Assembly (NCBI RefSeq): GCF_047948215.1
Contig: NC_134465.1
Coordinates: 40,648,153-40,712,152 of the forward strand
DNA from: Lycorma delicatula
Lineage: Eukaryota > Arthropoda > Insecta > Hemiptera > Fulgoridae
DNA length: 64,000 nt
Reading direction: 5' to 3'
Shown here: positions 34,097 to 46,893 of the stretch, piece after piece
How the letters are laid out: every line of letters starts with the position of its first letter
How positions within the stretch are numbered: position 1 is the first letter of the stretch
Notes under the pieces: model-generated
What the model saw: only the letters and a program-made list of their open reading frames with translations
Databases searched by the model: none
What the model was told of the DNA's origin: nothing
Position numbers and translations under genes: made by a program

Positions 34097-36537
34097 GTCT
34101 TCAGTCACTTGACTGGTTTGATGCAGCTCTCCAAGATTCCCTATCTAGTGCTAGTCGTTTCATTTCAGTATACCCTCTACATCCTACATCCCTAACAATT
34201 TGTTTTACATATTCCAAACGTGGCCTGCCTACACAATTTTTCCCTTCTACCTGTCCTTCCAAAATTAAAGCGACTATTCCAGGATGCCTTAGTATGTGGC
34301 CTATAAGTCTGTCTCTTCTTTTAACTATATTTTTCCAAATGCTTCTTTCTTCATCTATTTGCCGCAATACCTCCTCATTTGTCACTTTATCCACCCATCT
34401 GATTTTTAACATTCTCCTATAGCACCACATTTCAAAAGCTTCTAACCTTTTCTTCTCAGATACTCCGATTGTCCAAGTTTCACTTCCATATAAAGCGACA
34501 CTCCAAACATACACTTTCAAAAATCTTTTCCTGACATTTAAATTAATTTTTGATGTAAACAGTTTATATTTCTTACTGAAGGCTCGTTTAGCTTGTGCTA
34601 TTCGGCATTTTATATCGCTCCTGCTTCGTCCATCTTTAGTAATTCTACTTCCCAAATAACAAAATTCTTCTACCTCCATAATCTTTTCTCCTCCTATTTT
34701 CACATTCAGTGGTCCATCTTTGTTATTTCTACTACATTTCATTACTTTTGTTTTGTTCTTGTTTATTTTCATGCGATAGTTCTTGCGTAGGACTTCATCT
34801 ATGCCGTTCATTGTTTCTTCTAAATCCTTTTTATTCTCGGCTAGAATTACTATATCATCAGAAAATCGTAGCATCCTTATCTTTTCACCTTGTACTGTTA
34901 CTCCGAATCTAAATTGTTCTTTAACATCATTAACTGCTAGTTCCATGTAAAGATTAAAAAGTAACGGAGATAGAGAACATCCTTGTCGGACTCCCTTTCT
35001 TATTATGGCTTCTTTCTTATGTTCTTCAATTGCTACTGTTGCTGTTTGGTTCCTGTACATGTTAGCAATTGTTCTTCTATCTCTGTATTTGAACCCTAAT
35101 TTTTTTAAAATGCTGAACATTTTATTCCAGTCTACGTTATCGAATGCCTTTTCTAGGTCTATAAACGCCAAGTATGTTGGTTTGTTTTTCTTTAATCTTC
35201 CTTCTACTATTAATCTGAGGCCTAAAATTGCTTCCCGTGTCCCTATACTTTTCCTGAAACCAAATTGGTCTTCTCCTAACACTTCCTCCACTCTCCTCTC
35301 ATTTCTTCTGTATAGAATTGTAGTTAAGATTTTTGATGCATGACTAGTTAAACTAATTGTTCTGTATTCTTCACATTTATCTGCCCCTGATTTCTTTGGT
35401 ATCATTACTATAACACTTTTTTTGAAGTCTGACGGAAATTCCCCTTTTTCATAAATATTACACACCAGTTTGTATAATCTATCAATCGCCTCCTCCCCTG
35501 CACTGCGCAGTAATTCTACAGGTATTCCGTCTATTCCAAGGTATTCCTTTCTGCCATTTAAATCTTTTAATGCTCTCTTAAATTCAGATCTCAGTATTGT
35601 TTCTCCCATTTCATCCTCCTCAACTTCCTCTTCTTCCTCTATAAAACCATTTTCTAATTCATTTCCTCCGTATAACTCTTCAATATATTCCACCCATCTA
35701 TCGACTTTACCTTTCGTATTATATATAGGTGTACCATCTTTGTTTAACACATTATTAGATTTTAATTTATGTACCCCAAAATTTTCCTTAACTTTCCTGT
35801 ATGCTCCGTCTATTTTACCAATGTTCATTTCTCTTTCCACTTCTGAACACTTTTCTTTAATCCACTCTTCTTTCGCCAGTTTGCACTTCCTGTTTATAGC
35901 ATTTCTTAATTGCCGATAGTTCCTTTTACTTTCTTCATCACTAGCATTCTTATATTTTCTACGTTCATCCATCAGCTGCAATATATCGTCTGAAACCCAA
36001 GGTTTTCTACCGGTTCTCTTTATTCCGCCTAAGTTCGCTTCTGCTGATTTAAGAATTTCCTTTTTAACATTCTCCCATTCTTCTTCTACATTTTCTATCT
36101 TATCTTTTTTACTCAGACCTCTAGCGATGTCCTCCTCAAAAATCTTCTTTACCTCCTCTTCCTCAAGCTTCTCTAAATTCCACCGATTCATCTGACACCT
36201 TTTCTTCAGGTTTTTAAGCCCCAATCTACATTTCATTATCACCAAATTATGGTCGCTATCAATATCTGCTCCAGGGTAAGTTTTGTAGTCGACGAGTTGA
36301 TTTCTAAATCTTTGCTTAACCATGATATAATCTATCTGATACCTTGCAGTATCGCCTGGCTTTTTCCAAGTGTATATTCTTCTATTATGATTTTTAAATT
36401 GGGTGTTGGCAATTACTAAATTATACTTCGTGCAAAACTCTATAAGTCGGTCCCATCTTTCATTCCTTTTGCCCAGCCCGTATTCACCCACTATATTTCC
36501 TTCCTTGCCTTTTCCAATGCTTGCATTCCAATCTCTC
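34069..36537 (-). mobile_element. RTE LINE, 2.47-kb 5'-truncated copy with 11-bp target duplication
   Basis: TTGATAAATAT flanks it (34058-34068 and 36538-36548). It begins inside the endonuclease domain (codons for DWNASIGKGKEG) and runs to the poly(A), here a T run of about 28 at 34069-34096. The terminal hairpin is CAGTCAAGTGACTG, with a changed loop but intact stem. Confidence 0.93.
34101..36537 (-). CDS. RTE-type LINE polyprotein, C-terminal four fifths, uninterrupted
   Basis: The frame is open across the whole insertion, about 811 codons, and has no real start codon because the element is 5'-truncated; the GTG at 36491 is not meaningful. It carries the end of the endonuclease (QIDYIMVKQR, SDHNLVIMKC), linker, complete RT and C-terminal domain, very similar to the intact copy. 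A notable change lies in the catalytic block: FSDDIVILAEN instead of FADDIVILAES. Both Asp are kept. Lack of stops over 2.4 kb means a recent insertion. Without the N-terminal endonuclease it could not retrotranspose by itself. Confidence 0.92.
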
Positions 36538-36649
36538 TTGATAAATATACAGACTATTTATAAATTAACCTCCATTCAGGTGTAACAAATAGCAACATAG
36601 CATATGTATAATAGACATCAGCAAAGTTTAAATATCATCACATATATAG

Positions 36650-37670
36650 TCAGTTAGTTGTCCGTACTGGTTGAGTAGTACATGGTGAAATATGAAGGTA
36701 ATTTTTGCAGCTCCTGTCAGTTGTTAGGTTCATAACATCATTTGTTTTTTGCAAGCAGAAGGAACATTTGCAGTCAAGATCCACCATCAACTGTGCCAGT
36801 TCTAGGTATAGTGTAATGAGTGATGATTCTGTAAAAGAATGGTGCAAGAAATTTAGAAAAGAGCAAACTAATGTGTACGACAAGGAAGGAAGAGATCAAC
36901 ATGAGTGACAAACTTGTTGAAAAAATTAAACATGTTGTTCGTGATAAATGGCTCTTCACACTGAACTTGGAGAAAACTTTTCTCAAATTTCAAGGTTCAC
37001 TCTTTATGTTATTGTTACACACAACTTGAATTTTCATTAGCACTATTCACAACAGTCAGTGAAACAACTTACAGATGTCTACAAAATAAAAATAACAGGT
37101 GTGACATTGAACATTTTTACCCATACCAAAATAAAGGAAGTGAATTTCTTGACAGTTTTGTTATACGGATAATATATGGATTCTGTTTACAATTCAAACA
37201 GTATATGCACACATATTTCCCTAACAAGCTCAAAAAACTAAAACAAACCAATTTGAACAAAAAATAATAGTGTTTTGGGACCTTAAAGGAATTTTTTTGG
37301 CCTGATATATAAAGCTTATTTTGAAACATTGACAAAGATTATTATAGCGGTGCAGAATAAACGGTGAGGGATGCTAAGAAAGGGGATTGTTTTTTCATGA
37401 CATGCATGCCCTCACATTGCTGCTAGCACTAGTGGTTTACTAAACAAGTTTGACAGATTTTTTATCATTCCTTTATGGACATGATTTGGCACTTTTTTTT
37501 TATCTGATTGCAGAATTGAAGAATTGACTGGCTACTCAACATTTCAAAAGCAGTGTTGAACTCATGGATAGAATCAACAAGTGATTGGATACTTTGGAGG
37601 GAATAGACAAGTTGGGATCAGAGCTTTAATTTGGGTGGAGACTATGTTGAGAAGTAATTTAAAATACTTA
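36650..37670 (+). pseudogene. Mariner (DD34D, HTH_48-type) transposase relic
   Basis: Forward codons, broken by many stops, follow a classical mariner protein: VMSDDSVKEWCKKFRKEQTN and VYDKEGRD (helix-turn-helix domain, compare V--WC--F--GRTNVHDEERSG), ISRFTLYVIVTHNLNF, then KQLTDVYKIK, HACPHIAASTSGLLNKFDR (second catalytic block, compare DNARPHTA), and finally ALIWVETMLRSNL for the usual terminal GGDYVEK. The catalytic Asp residues are mostly lost. Length of about 1 kb agrees with a full transposase. The element is old; its terminal repeats are not clear to me. Confidence 0.7.
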
Positions 37671-37939
37671 TTACACTATATATGACTTTTGCAAAGTAAT
37701 TTTTTTCAATATATTTTGTTTATTACACAACTGAAGGTTAATTTATAATGAAATAAATCATAATGAAATTGAAAGTAACAATAACAAAAAAGAAGAAATT
37801 TTAATTTCAACAAAATCAAATGTATTCTCTCTTTTAGTTAATTAATTTTATTAAGTAATTTTAAAATGTAAATCAAAACAAACTTTCTTATCATACTGAA
37901 AAACAAAACAATTTTTTAATGATTTCATCAACATATTAA

Positions 37940-40593
37940 CCCTTTCTCTCCCTGTGTTGTTTTAAAACAACATTATCTTTATAGACGTGTATGGCCATTG
38001 ATAGTTAATATTTCCTCATCGTACCAATGATGTATTAAAACTACATCTATTTAGTTTAACATATTACAGTTAGATGGAACTTCAATGCAGTCTTGTTTTA
38101 ATGATATGTTCTGTTTACATTCTGTGACGCATGGTTTTGATGCTGGTGTTTTTGCATTTTTGTGTATTTTTTTTAATTTTTGAGGATCAATTCATAAGCT
38201 AATAATTTATTAGTGTGAATCCTAGTATTTTTATAGTTCTATAGTTTTATTTTATAGTCCTAGTATTATTTCGTTTATAAACATTTTTCTTTATCATTTT
38301 AGCTGTGTTATAAAACTACACTGAGACATAATGGTGTTTACAGCATAGGTTATGTTTTAGGTTATGTGTGAGTTGTTTTTACTGTCTTGAATACTGTGTT
38401 TACTTGGTTTTTGTTAGTTATCAGGATTTTGTGCTTTGTTATGATAAACAATGAGTAATATTATAAGTGATAATGATTTAGATTTTTTATTGAATCTCCC
38501 GCAGGATGAATTCAATAAATACGTTAGTATTCTGTGTGGGAATATTTTGGAAACTTCAGACAATGATGATGACGAAGAATGCAATGAGATAGTAATTATT
38601 CATGAACATGCTCAAGAAGTGAAACAATTTTTACAAAATATTATGGATGGCACGTTTCAGAAGGATTTACAGGTAAGATTTACAATAAGTTTTTATGTTG
38701 TCCCGTTTTGGTTAAATAAGATAGTAATTATTTTTGTTTGGTTTCCAGATTAATCAAGAAGAAGTAAATGAGCCTGTAGCTTTAGGCTCTAAACCAACAT
38801 CCCCCAACAAAGAGCTAAAAAGGTTGCACATACATGGAAGTTAAAAAAAATGCCATTTTGCAATCCAGATTCTACGTGGAAGGATCCTCCTCCCGAAGAA
38901 GAACTGACTCTATCAGTATTTAAAAAATTATATTTCAGGTGATCTTATAAATTTATTAGCTGTTAGAGTCTAATAATTACACCCATCAAAAGGATGGAAA
39001 GGGTTTAAATCTTTTGGCTGATGAAATAAAACAGTTATTTTCAATTTTTTTATAAATTGGGATAGTGCATATGCCCAGTGTAAGATTGTACTGGTCTATT
39101 GAATGTTGGTATGGCCTTATTGCAGACCACATGAATAGAAACCGGTTTCAGCAGTTATTAAGGTATTTTAATTTGGCTGATAACCAGAAAATTGTCCCAG
39201 TAACTGACCCAACTCGTGATAAGTTGTTTTAAGTTAGACCACTACTGTTGGCAACTCAAACAGCTATGCAGAGTTTTCCTCAGGAAGAAAAGCACGTAGT
39301 GGATGAACAAATTATACCCTTCAAGCAATATTTAAAATCTAAGCCCCATAAATGGGGCTATAAATGCTTTACATGAGCTGGAAGTTCTGGAATTATGTAT
39401 GATTTCAGAATTTATACCGGTAAGAAGACAGCAAATGGTTCAATCCAGCCAGCGCTGGATTGAAAAGTGATCAATTTTGTGTCTTCGTATGCATGTATTG
39501 ATCCAATGGATTCCTGCAAACGATGGAGTAAGCAGGAACACAAACCCATTGAGGTGCCTCGCTCATTTGCTGTACAGGAATATAATAACTTTATGGGAGA
39601 GGTGGATTTGAGTGATATGCACCTTGAATTATATCGCATTAGTATCCGTTTGAATAAATGGAACATGCGCATTGTTTTTTAGTGTCTTGGCGTTTCTGTA
39701 GTTAACTCATGGCTGCTGTACAGGTTTCATGAAATACAAAGAAACTGTAAACCCCATCTAGCCTTGATACAGTTTCAAGCAAAAATAGCTAGTGCATTAG
39801 TTAATGCCAGTAAATCAAAATTAAAAAAAAGAGGCCGCCCAAGTACTACTGCTGAAAAATACCTGTTGTAAAAAGAAAGAAGCATAATGTATCTATTGCA
39901 CCAGTTGATGATGTTCGTTATGATAATGTGGGTCATTTCCCTAAGATTGTTGAAAGGTTGCAAAAATTGTATTAAAGGTTTTACAAAAGTATTTTGCATC
40001 AAATGTGGTATTCGACTCTGTTTTACTGCTGAAAGAAATTGTTTCTTGAACTATCATAAAAAATAAATGAATAAACTATTATGAACATTATTATATCTAT
40101 AGTGTTGTACGTTGTTATGTATTTTGTTTTACCAGAGTTTGTTATTATTTTTGCTGTGTTTTTCAGTTACTAGATTATGATTACTAATTTTAACAGTTAC
40201 TTTTTTGTCATTTTTAATTCATTCTTGTTATACAAATTTTAGATATGAAATTATTCTTTACTCATTTGATTTGTTTTAGTATACTCTTCCACTGATTTTT
40301 TAAAATTATGTCGTGTTAGCTTAGTTGATTTATTTTTACAATTATGCATTACTTTTTTTATATTTTGGCATGTTTTGTAATATCTTGATAGTTAGTAAGA
40401 ATATATATTGTTGATAGTTACTACCATGATGTACTCCTTATTGTCTCAGTGTTGTTTTAAAACATTTCTGTGGAGGGCTTATGGGAAGGAGAAGAAAAAC
40501 AAAAATATATTTGTCTTTTTTAAGGGGTATTAAGCAAAAAAATAGAAGAAAAAGATTTTTTCCTAAAATTTTCAAAATTTGGGATAGAAAGGG
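37940..40593 (+). mobile_element. piggyBac element with TTAA target duplication and terminal repeats
   Basis: TTAA is present at 37936-37939 and 40594-40597. Inside, the left end CCCTTTCTCTCCC and the complement of the right end CCCTTTCTATCCC match at 12 of 13 positions, as expected for piggyBac superfamily termini. Subterminal GTGTTGTTTTAAAAC occurs near both ends in direct orientation (37953 and 40449). Total 2654 bp. Its right border touches the mariner relic at 40600. Confidence 0.9.
38451..40064 (+). pseudogene. piggyBac transposase (PGBD3-like), degenerate, with a possible intron
   Basis: The ATG at 38451 opens an acidic N-terminus (SDNDLDFLLNLPQDEF...ETSDNDDDEE) typical of PGBD-like proteins. 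At 38673 the frame meets CAG/GTAAGA and at 38749 TTTCCAG, a good 77-bp intron candidate; the downstream frame continues in phase for 30 codons, then a 1-nt shift leads to KKMPFCNPDSTWKDPPPEEE. After several breaks: VDEQIIPFKQYLKSKPHKWG (first catalytic Asp, codon at about 39302), YDFRIYTGKKT, then a jump to VINFVSSYACIDP, AVQEYNNFMGEVDLSDM (third Asp region) and LNKWNMR. The segment with the middle catalytic Asp is deleted near 39440-39465. A cysteine-rich end (CKNCIKGFTKVFCIKCGIRL) remains. Non-functional. Confidence 0.85.
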
Positions 40594-40889
40594 TTAATAA
40601 CCTATTCTATCATATGAAGGCAAGTCAAAAATTAAAGTAAAATTTAAAAAATTAATATATTTCTTTGTACTTACATAAATGATACATGCATTATTTTTCA
40701 ACATAATCTCTTCCTGCTTCAATGCACTTAGTCCATCTTTTAACGAGCTTTTGAATTCCTTCCTGGAAGAAAGTTTTTGGTTTGGTGTGCAAAACATTTT
40801 TCACCGCTTCTATGGCCTCTTCATCAGATCGATAATGATTCCCTCACAACTCTTCTTTTAATGAGCCAAAAGGAAGAAAATCGCTTGAG

Positions 40890-41790
40890 CAGGTTCAGAC
40901 TATATGGAGGGTGTCTGCAAGTCAACTGGAAGACTCGCAGAGAGTGGCCAATTGTGGCTGGCTTCCTTCACTTCCTCGCCCTGAGCAGGACAGTTGAAGG
41001 GGTTTAGAGTAGCACCCTGGGTGGCTAGGGGCTGCCTGGGTAGTAGATTGGCTGAAGGTAGGCGTGCTGATATCGAGCCACGGTTAAATAGAAATCTGTG
41101 GTGATTATTTTGACTGTTTAGCTGTCGGCAGAACGGCGACTGCACTGCCAAGGGTATGGATTACCATGCAGCCATGAGGTTAGCAGCATTTTGACGAGGG
41201 CCGTTTTGAATGAGCACATAATACTGTTGGCAGGATGGCGACTGCACTGCCGAGAGCATGAGTCCCATGCAGCCATGGGGTGTAATAGCATCTCAATGAT
41301 GAAAGCAAGTAAATGTCGCTAAGGAAACTAGGACTAAATTTTGTTGTTGCGAACAACATTTTTGGTGGTATGTTATTGTTAAATTTGGCTCGAATTTCAA
41401 GACATTTACTAGAAATTGGCTCAATAAACTAGAACTAGGTGTAGGGTTTGTGCTTCCGTGAACTCGGTTAGCTAGGTGAGAGGGCAATGATGTATAACAT
41501 TCAAGATGTCCAAGCAAAGGCAAAAGCTGAGTATAAAAAGCACCAACGTAAATGTCTAACAAGGCATTTACATCGGTGGTATCCCAACGAGGTCTGGTTT
41601 ATTACTATGAGGTGTAAAAAGTTAGGGGGAGAAAGACGACTCCCGTTAAAGCCTATCAGGGCTAGGAAGGGGGAGGTGACCAGAAGCATCACAATGTGGG
41701 TGTCTTCCACTACAGGGTTGGTATGTATGGAGGGTGGTCTGGCTGATCAAAACCGTGATCTTGAAGGCAAAGGCATGTTTTTTTTTTTTT
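40890..41790. mobile_element. Unidentified GC-richer insertion in mariner relic
   Basis: It begins around TCTGCAAGTCAACTGGAAGA and ends in a T12 run at 41779-41790, so it could be a minus-strand retrotransposon tail. It includes two imperfect tandem copies of a unit of about 104 bp (from 41120 and from 41223, both with GGCGACTGCACTGCC and CATGCAGCCATG). Frames at 41487-41792 show no recognised motif. Confidence 0.5.
41120..41327. repeat. Two imperfect tandem units of about 104 bp
   Basis: GCTGTCGGCAGAACGGCGAC (41120) and CTGTTGGCAGGATGGCGAC (41224) begin the two units; both continue with TGCACTGCC and CATGCAGCCATG. Confidence 0.75.
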
Positions 41791-42689
41791 AGCCATATGA
41801 GGTCAAGCATTATCCTGCAACAAAATCGCACCTTTAGAAAGTTTACCCTGTCTTTTGGATTTGTTTTTCAGTAAATACAGTAGTTGTTACTGTTTATTGA
41901 TTGACTTTTAGGTGTGAAGTAAACCAAAAGTTTACTTCAGCACAACTTTGCAGCAAAACTTTTTGCTGCGGGATATGAAGGATGTTTCCACAATAAACTA
42001 TGTTGCTTACTCTTGGATTCAAAGTGATAGGCCCATATCTCATCAACAGTTATTATTCACTTAAGAAATGAGTCTTCTTTATTTTTGTAATGTTTCAAAA
42101 GCTTCTAGAAAATTCTCAAATGATTCTCTTGTGGATGCTGATCAATCGACGTGGAACTCAGCGAGCACAGACTTTTTGAAAATTTAAATAATCACGGATG
42201 ATTGATGTTGAGCTGTGGCTTATATTAAACTCACTTGCAGTGTCATTTCAACTGTAATTCGTTGATTTCTGAGAATTTGTTTAACCGTTTCAATATTGTC
42301 GTTACTCTTTGAAGTGGAAGGTCTACCTTCCACTGTTCATCACAGAGAGAAATCCTACCATTTTTAAAGTGATCAATCCATTCGTAGATGTTGTTTCCAT
42401 TCAAACAATTCTCTCCGTATTGCTGCTGCATTCAATGAATAATCTCTGCTAGTTTCACCCCTTCTGAATTGACAAAACGTATCACTGCTTGCATTTCTTC
42501 CTTGGTACAATCAGACAAAGAGCACTCATTTTAAACAGACTTTTAAACATGATCAAAAATAGCTAACAAAGAAACAATACTTTCAATGAACAGCAGATAA
42601 AGGTTATGAGTTATAGCAAAACAATCATTGCTGCCATACATGTGATGTGCCATGCATGTGTGTGGGAGCGAAATCAAAATTTTCCTTTA

Positions 42690-42845
42690 CTTTTTTACTT
42701 ACCCTCGTATAAAGTAGAAGAGGGTACAAAAAGATTTTAGGGTTCTTCAGGATAATCAAAGAAACTACTCGATCAATCGCAACCAAATTTTTATTCATGT
42801 TTCTAGGCAAAAAGGTTTTCAGATACATTTCATTTTAAAATATCT
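42690..42845 (+). repeat. Dispersed repeat D, copy 1 (paralogue 62130-62335)
   Basis: Shares with the second copy TATAAAG-AGAAGAGGGT, AAACTACTCGATCAATCGCA, ACCAAATTTTTA and the following AAGGTTTT-A-AT-CATTTC pattern. Unknown family; no coding capacity. Confidence 0.75.
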
Positions 42846-45089
42846 TGAAATAAATATACATGTACTAGTGGAGATTTGCAAGTTGACGCACAAACTTTAA
42901 TGAATTGAATTTATGAACTGTGACTTTCTATCACTGTGTGAGCTAGGTTTGAATTGGTTGATTCAAATCAATCGAATGAATAATATTATAAAAGTAATAG
43001 AATTAAATTTACATTAAATAAAAAAAAATTAAATTAATTAAAAAAATTTCTGTTTAACAATTTTGCCTTTAGTGGAGATTGTGTGTGAGGCTAGAGTAGT
43101 GAGGTATTCATGCACCTCGGAGGCTAGACCGATCATCCCTATCAACTGATAACAAACAGGGTGCCCCTGGGGCGCTGTTTTGGAAGTGTAATGGGTATTC
43201 TTATAATATTTCTGCAAACAATTGTCTGGTTTGGGCCACTAGGTGGTGAGCTACTCTCAAGATATTTTCCAGTAGACATCTTATTGAAATTGAAGACAAC
43301 ATATCATGAGTGATTCATAATCAATGTCAAACAGAAACTACTAAAGATAAATTGATGAAAATTTGTTCACTTGTTCTTCTTACAGTGTAACTGCATACTA
43401 AGAAGGATTTTTTTGAAATTTTTGTGTTTAAAGAAGTAAAATGGAGTAACAATGAAATTTATTATTTTTTTAATTTCCGGGTAACAATTGAAGATATCAG
43501 ATTGATTTTTTGTGTGTGTAATCTTCATGTGAATATCTAATAACAGATATCTAGGTTTTTTGAAATTTTGAGTTTCAAGAGTTAAAAAATAGATTTCTGA
43601 TTTTGTTAAAATCCTGCTGTTTTTTTTAATTTCGGTAACAAATGAAGAAACCATTATAAAACATTTTATTTAAAAACCATTTTCAGGTTTTTGTGAATTC
43701 CGATTTTTTAAGGGGTGCAAATGTATACGGCGCTATAGTTCAACCAACACATTCACTGCCACTGTTACTGTATGTGTGACTGGCTTCACCTGCCTGCAGT
43801 TACTTGACTAATAAACATAAAATAAAAAGATTGACTGCTACAGGAAATGCAAATAACCATACAGCGCAGGCGAAGCTATGTATATATAGCCCTACATCAA
43901 CGGGGAACTAGTATTGTTATAATTCTTCAGATAGTTTGGTTAGCATATATTTGACTTGAATGTTACACAAAAACATAAAGTATATTATCATCCTGGGTTG
44001 AATTATCCCCTTCCTTGATGAAGTGAAAGAAAAGACAGTGTCTATCGCCTACAGTGGGCCTTAAAGTAAAATTTTTGTTGGTGCTTTCTCATTTTAGTTT
44101 CTCTTCAGTTAAACGGCCTTTATCATTACCTGCTCTCCTTATTCACTGGTTGTATTCTACAGGTTTTTGGCAGATTCCTTCTGCATCCAGCCTTGCAGAA
44201 ATAGTACAGAGTTGTGCTATACTATTATTATTATTTTTTATGACCGCTTAGGATCATGGATTAGTCACTCCATTATCCAAGTCTCTTCAATGGTAAATTT
44301 TAACGCATTCTTTTGAGTTTATATTCATACATGTGCAAGCATTGCTAAAAATAATATCACTTGTTCTTCAAACATAACAACATACATACACAATTATCAA
44401 ACTGAACAACACAATTGTTTTCATGTAACGCAACATAACATTTTGTCTTACAAGAAAGGGCCTTATTACGTTTTCTTTAACATTTTTAATAAGTAGTATG
44501 AAAACCTTAGGTTTAAACTTCATGTTGACCTTTGACCCCCTAACTTTGACCCCCTTTAACCCCCTAAATTTGAAGTTTAATTAAACCTCACCCTATGTTT
44601 TCCAAGATTACCTCCTCTTTGTAGTTAAATTTTCACACTGAAAGAGTGAATTTACTGTAAAGTACATAGCAAAACATGGGTTTGAGATGAGTCCAAAATT
44701 ACAACAAAGAAATTGAAGTTTAAATCTCATGTGTGTTTCACGACTACATTAAATAATGATTTCTTAACTATAAAGGGAACCACTGTTTCACTATTATAAT
44801 CACAAGAACAGCTACTTTCAATGATGAATGTGTGTTCACGTTAAATTTACATGTTGAAACAGTTGATATACTGAAAAAATCATAGTAAAACATATGTTTT
44901 AACTGCAAACAGCATCATTAATTTTAAATTTATGATGATGATGTAGGTCATCAACTTTCAGCGATATGTGTGTTATATCATTGATTGTTATTTAATGTAT
45001 ACAGTGATCATTATTTACAGTTCAAACTTCAAAATCATTGTTGGTTTTTATAATCTAACAGCTACTCGATTAACGCTGTAAATTTATAA
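42846..45089. other. No gene seen
   Basis: AT-rich. A GC-richer patch at 43075-43280 looks like transposon-derived sequence but has no partner here. The 65-codon frame at 44054-44251 and the 95-codon minus-strand frame at 43367-43654 have no recognised motif. Confidence 0.4.
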
Positions 45090-46164
45090 TGATGTCTGCA
45101 TCGATCAGTCATTACTTTCAGCAAAAGCAAGTGTTGTGGTTTAAAATTTTTTGTAGTTGTGATAGTTAATTATCGACAGCTGATGTTATTGTATTTATAT
45201 TATACATAAGAAACGGGCTTCCTCAGACATATCTTTCATTAAATAAAAATTTAGGGTGTATCCCGAAATCGGTGCATCCTAGGCCAATTCTGATGCGATT
45301 TTGAAATGCTTATTTAAGACGATACTGTTAGGTCACTCAGGCCGATAAATCCTAGTCCCATGCATCTAGGTTCAATTGTGCTCGAGATACTAGCGCGAGC
45401 GAAATTCGCATATGTCAATTCACCTTAAACCCACTTTTTACTATGCATTTTTTAATAAATCTACTCCATCTTTTAAATGTAAAAAAAAATCTATGATGAG
45501 GTTCTGCATCAATCTGTCATCCTTACTTTCAGCGAAAATGGGGTGAAAACATCTGATTGTTATTGTATATGTTCCTTCAAATTTGTGAGATTAAAGTAAT
45601 TCCATATAAAGCCACAAAAAAATAGTAAATTTATTGATCAAACAGCTTTTACATCAGAATTCATAGTTTGTTATAAATGTATTTTATTATAATGTACTAT
45701 AGACTGATTATGACTTCAGGGGATTCTCCATAGCAGCTGTCAATCATTCATTAAATGAATTAATAATTAATAGGTTTTTTGTTTTTTTACTTATATTGGT
45801 TTAGATAGATATTACAATAGCATTGATTTTTGATCTCTACTTAATGTAAATTACAGTTTTTCTACGCATGCGCAGTAGCATATTAATGGTTGTATGTTAC
45901 AAACAAATAAAAGATAACTTTTCTTATAGTATTTTCACCGATGTTCAGCTAATTGTGGGAAACAATTTAAAGTATGGTATCGTAATAAAGAAAAATCAAA
46001 GATTAATTTAATTTTACAATAATAAAGCTGACCCTCAAATTCGAGGATCGGCTTTTTATGAAGTTAAAGATAATGACAAAACAACTAAAATTATTACCGG
46101 TACGTATATTTGTAAGAAGTTTTTACTTATCTGCATTTCGCATATATTAAAGAATTAAAAAAAA

Positions 46165-46252
46165 AAGGAAACCTGCGGGGTTTCGAACCAGCTCATCATT
46201 GGCACACGGACGTGGAATGTCGCCTTAATCCCTTCGACCACGCTAGTCATAC
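46165..46252 (-). other. tRNA-Ser-like sequence (pseudo-tRNA or SINE head)
   Basis: The minus strand reads GCGTGGTCGAAGGGATTAAG and GCGAC, like a serine tRNA D-arm region, and ends GCTGGTTCGAAACCCCGC, like a T-arm (box B GGTTCGAAACC). The acceptor arms do not pair, so it is not an intact tRNA gene. Confidence 0.5.
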
Positions 46253-46893
46253 GAAATAGGGGATGAAAATTATAGTACATAAGTTGTATGTTATCTTTTA
46301 CGTATAATAAATGTTAATAGCAATACCATACGATCATTATAATTGTTCACCTTATTTATATTAGACGTGTTTTCATGTTGATTTTAAGTAATCGGACCAA
46401 GTAAGCAAAAGAAATGCCAATTCAACAAAACTTGTTAAAAGAGTCATTTTCTCACTTTTTCTTTCAACTAGACCTTATTTATTTTTTTCAATCACAAAGC
46501 AATTATGTAATAATGTTATAAATCTATATTTAATACATTATCTAAATGAAACATCAATACTTTTTAGATATAAAAATTCTGTATATAGATATAAAAGTCT
46601 ATATATAAAAAAAAAAATTTTTATTCAATTACATTAATGGTTACAGTAGATCGACTTTTCAATGTTAATGACTCTTTAATGTGTTTAAATTTAGGCAGTC
46701 GGAATTCTAACCACCAAAATATTTCATATAAAGTCATTTTTCCAACACATCAGTCATCATTACTTTCAGCGAAAGCGGGTTTTGTGGAATTTTTATTTTT
46801 TATAGTTGTGATATAACTATAACACCGTTTATCTCGTAAACGGTACGTGCTAGGCCAGTAATAATGCAATTTTAAAAGGTTTAACCGCGGTTT

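Larger units (their letters stand above)
40600..42540 (-). pseudogene. Mariner (DD34D) transposase relic, split by a GC-rich insertion
   Basis: On the minus strand from about 42530: MQQQYGENCLNGNNIYEWID and HFKNGR (helix-turn-helix), a linker, FQKVCARWVPRRL, VDEIWAYHFESKSKQHS (first catalytic block, compare DETW-HH), SKGAILLQDNA-PHMA (second block), then after the insertion HPPYSLNL (third block, where the usual SPDLAPSD is lost), SDEEAIEAVKNVLHTKPKT, FFQEGIQKLVKRWTKCIEAG and RDYVEK. Stops and shifts are frequent. DD34D mariner elements move by cut-and-paste into TA. The insertion at about 40890-41790 also removed about 30 residues between blocks two and three. Confidence 0.78.

Noticed and set aside
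46165..46252. Intact tRNA-Ser gene
   Set aside because: Acceptor stem does not pair and the anticodon arm is not convincing.
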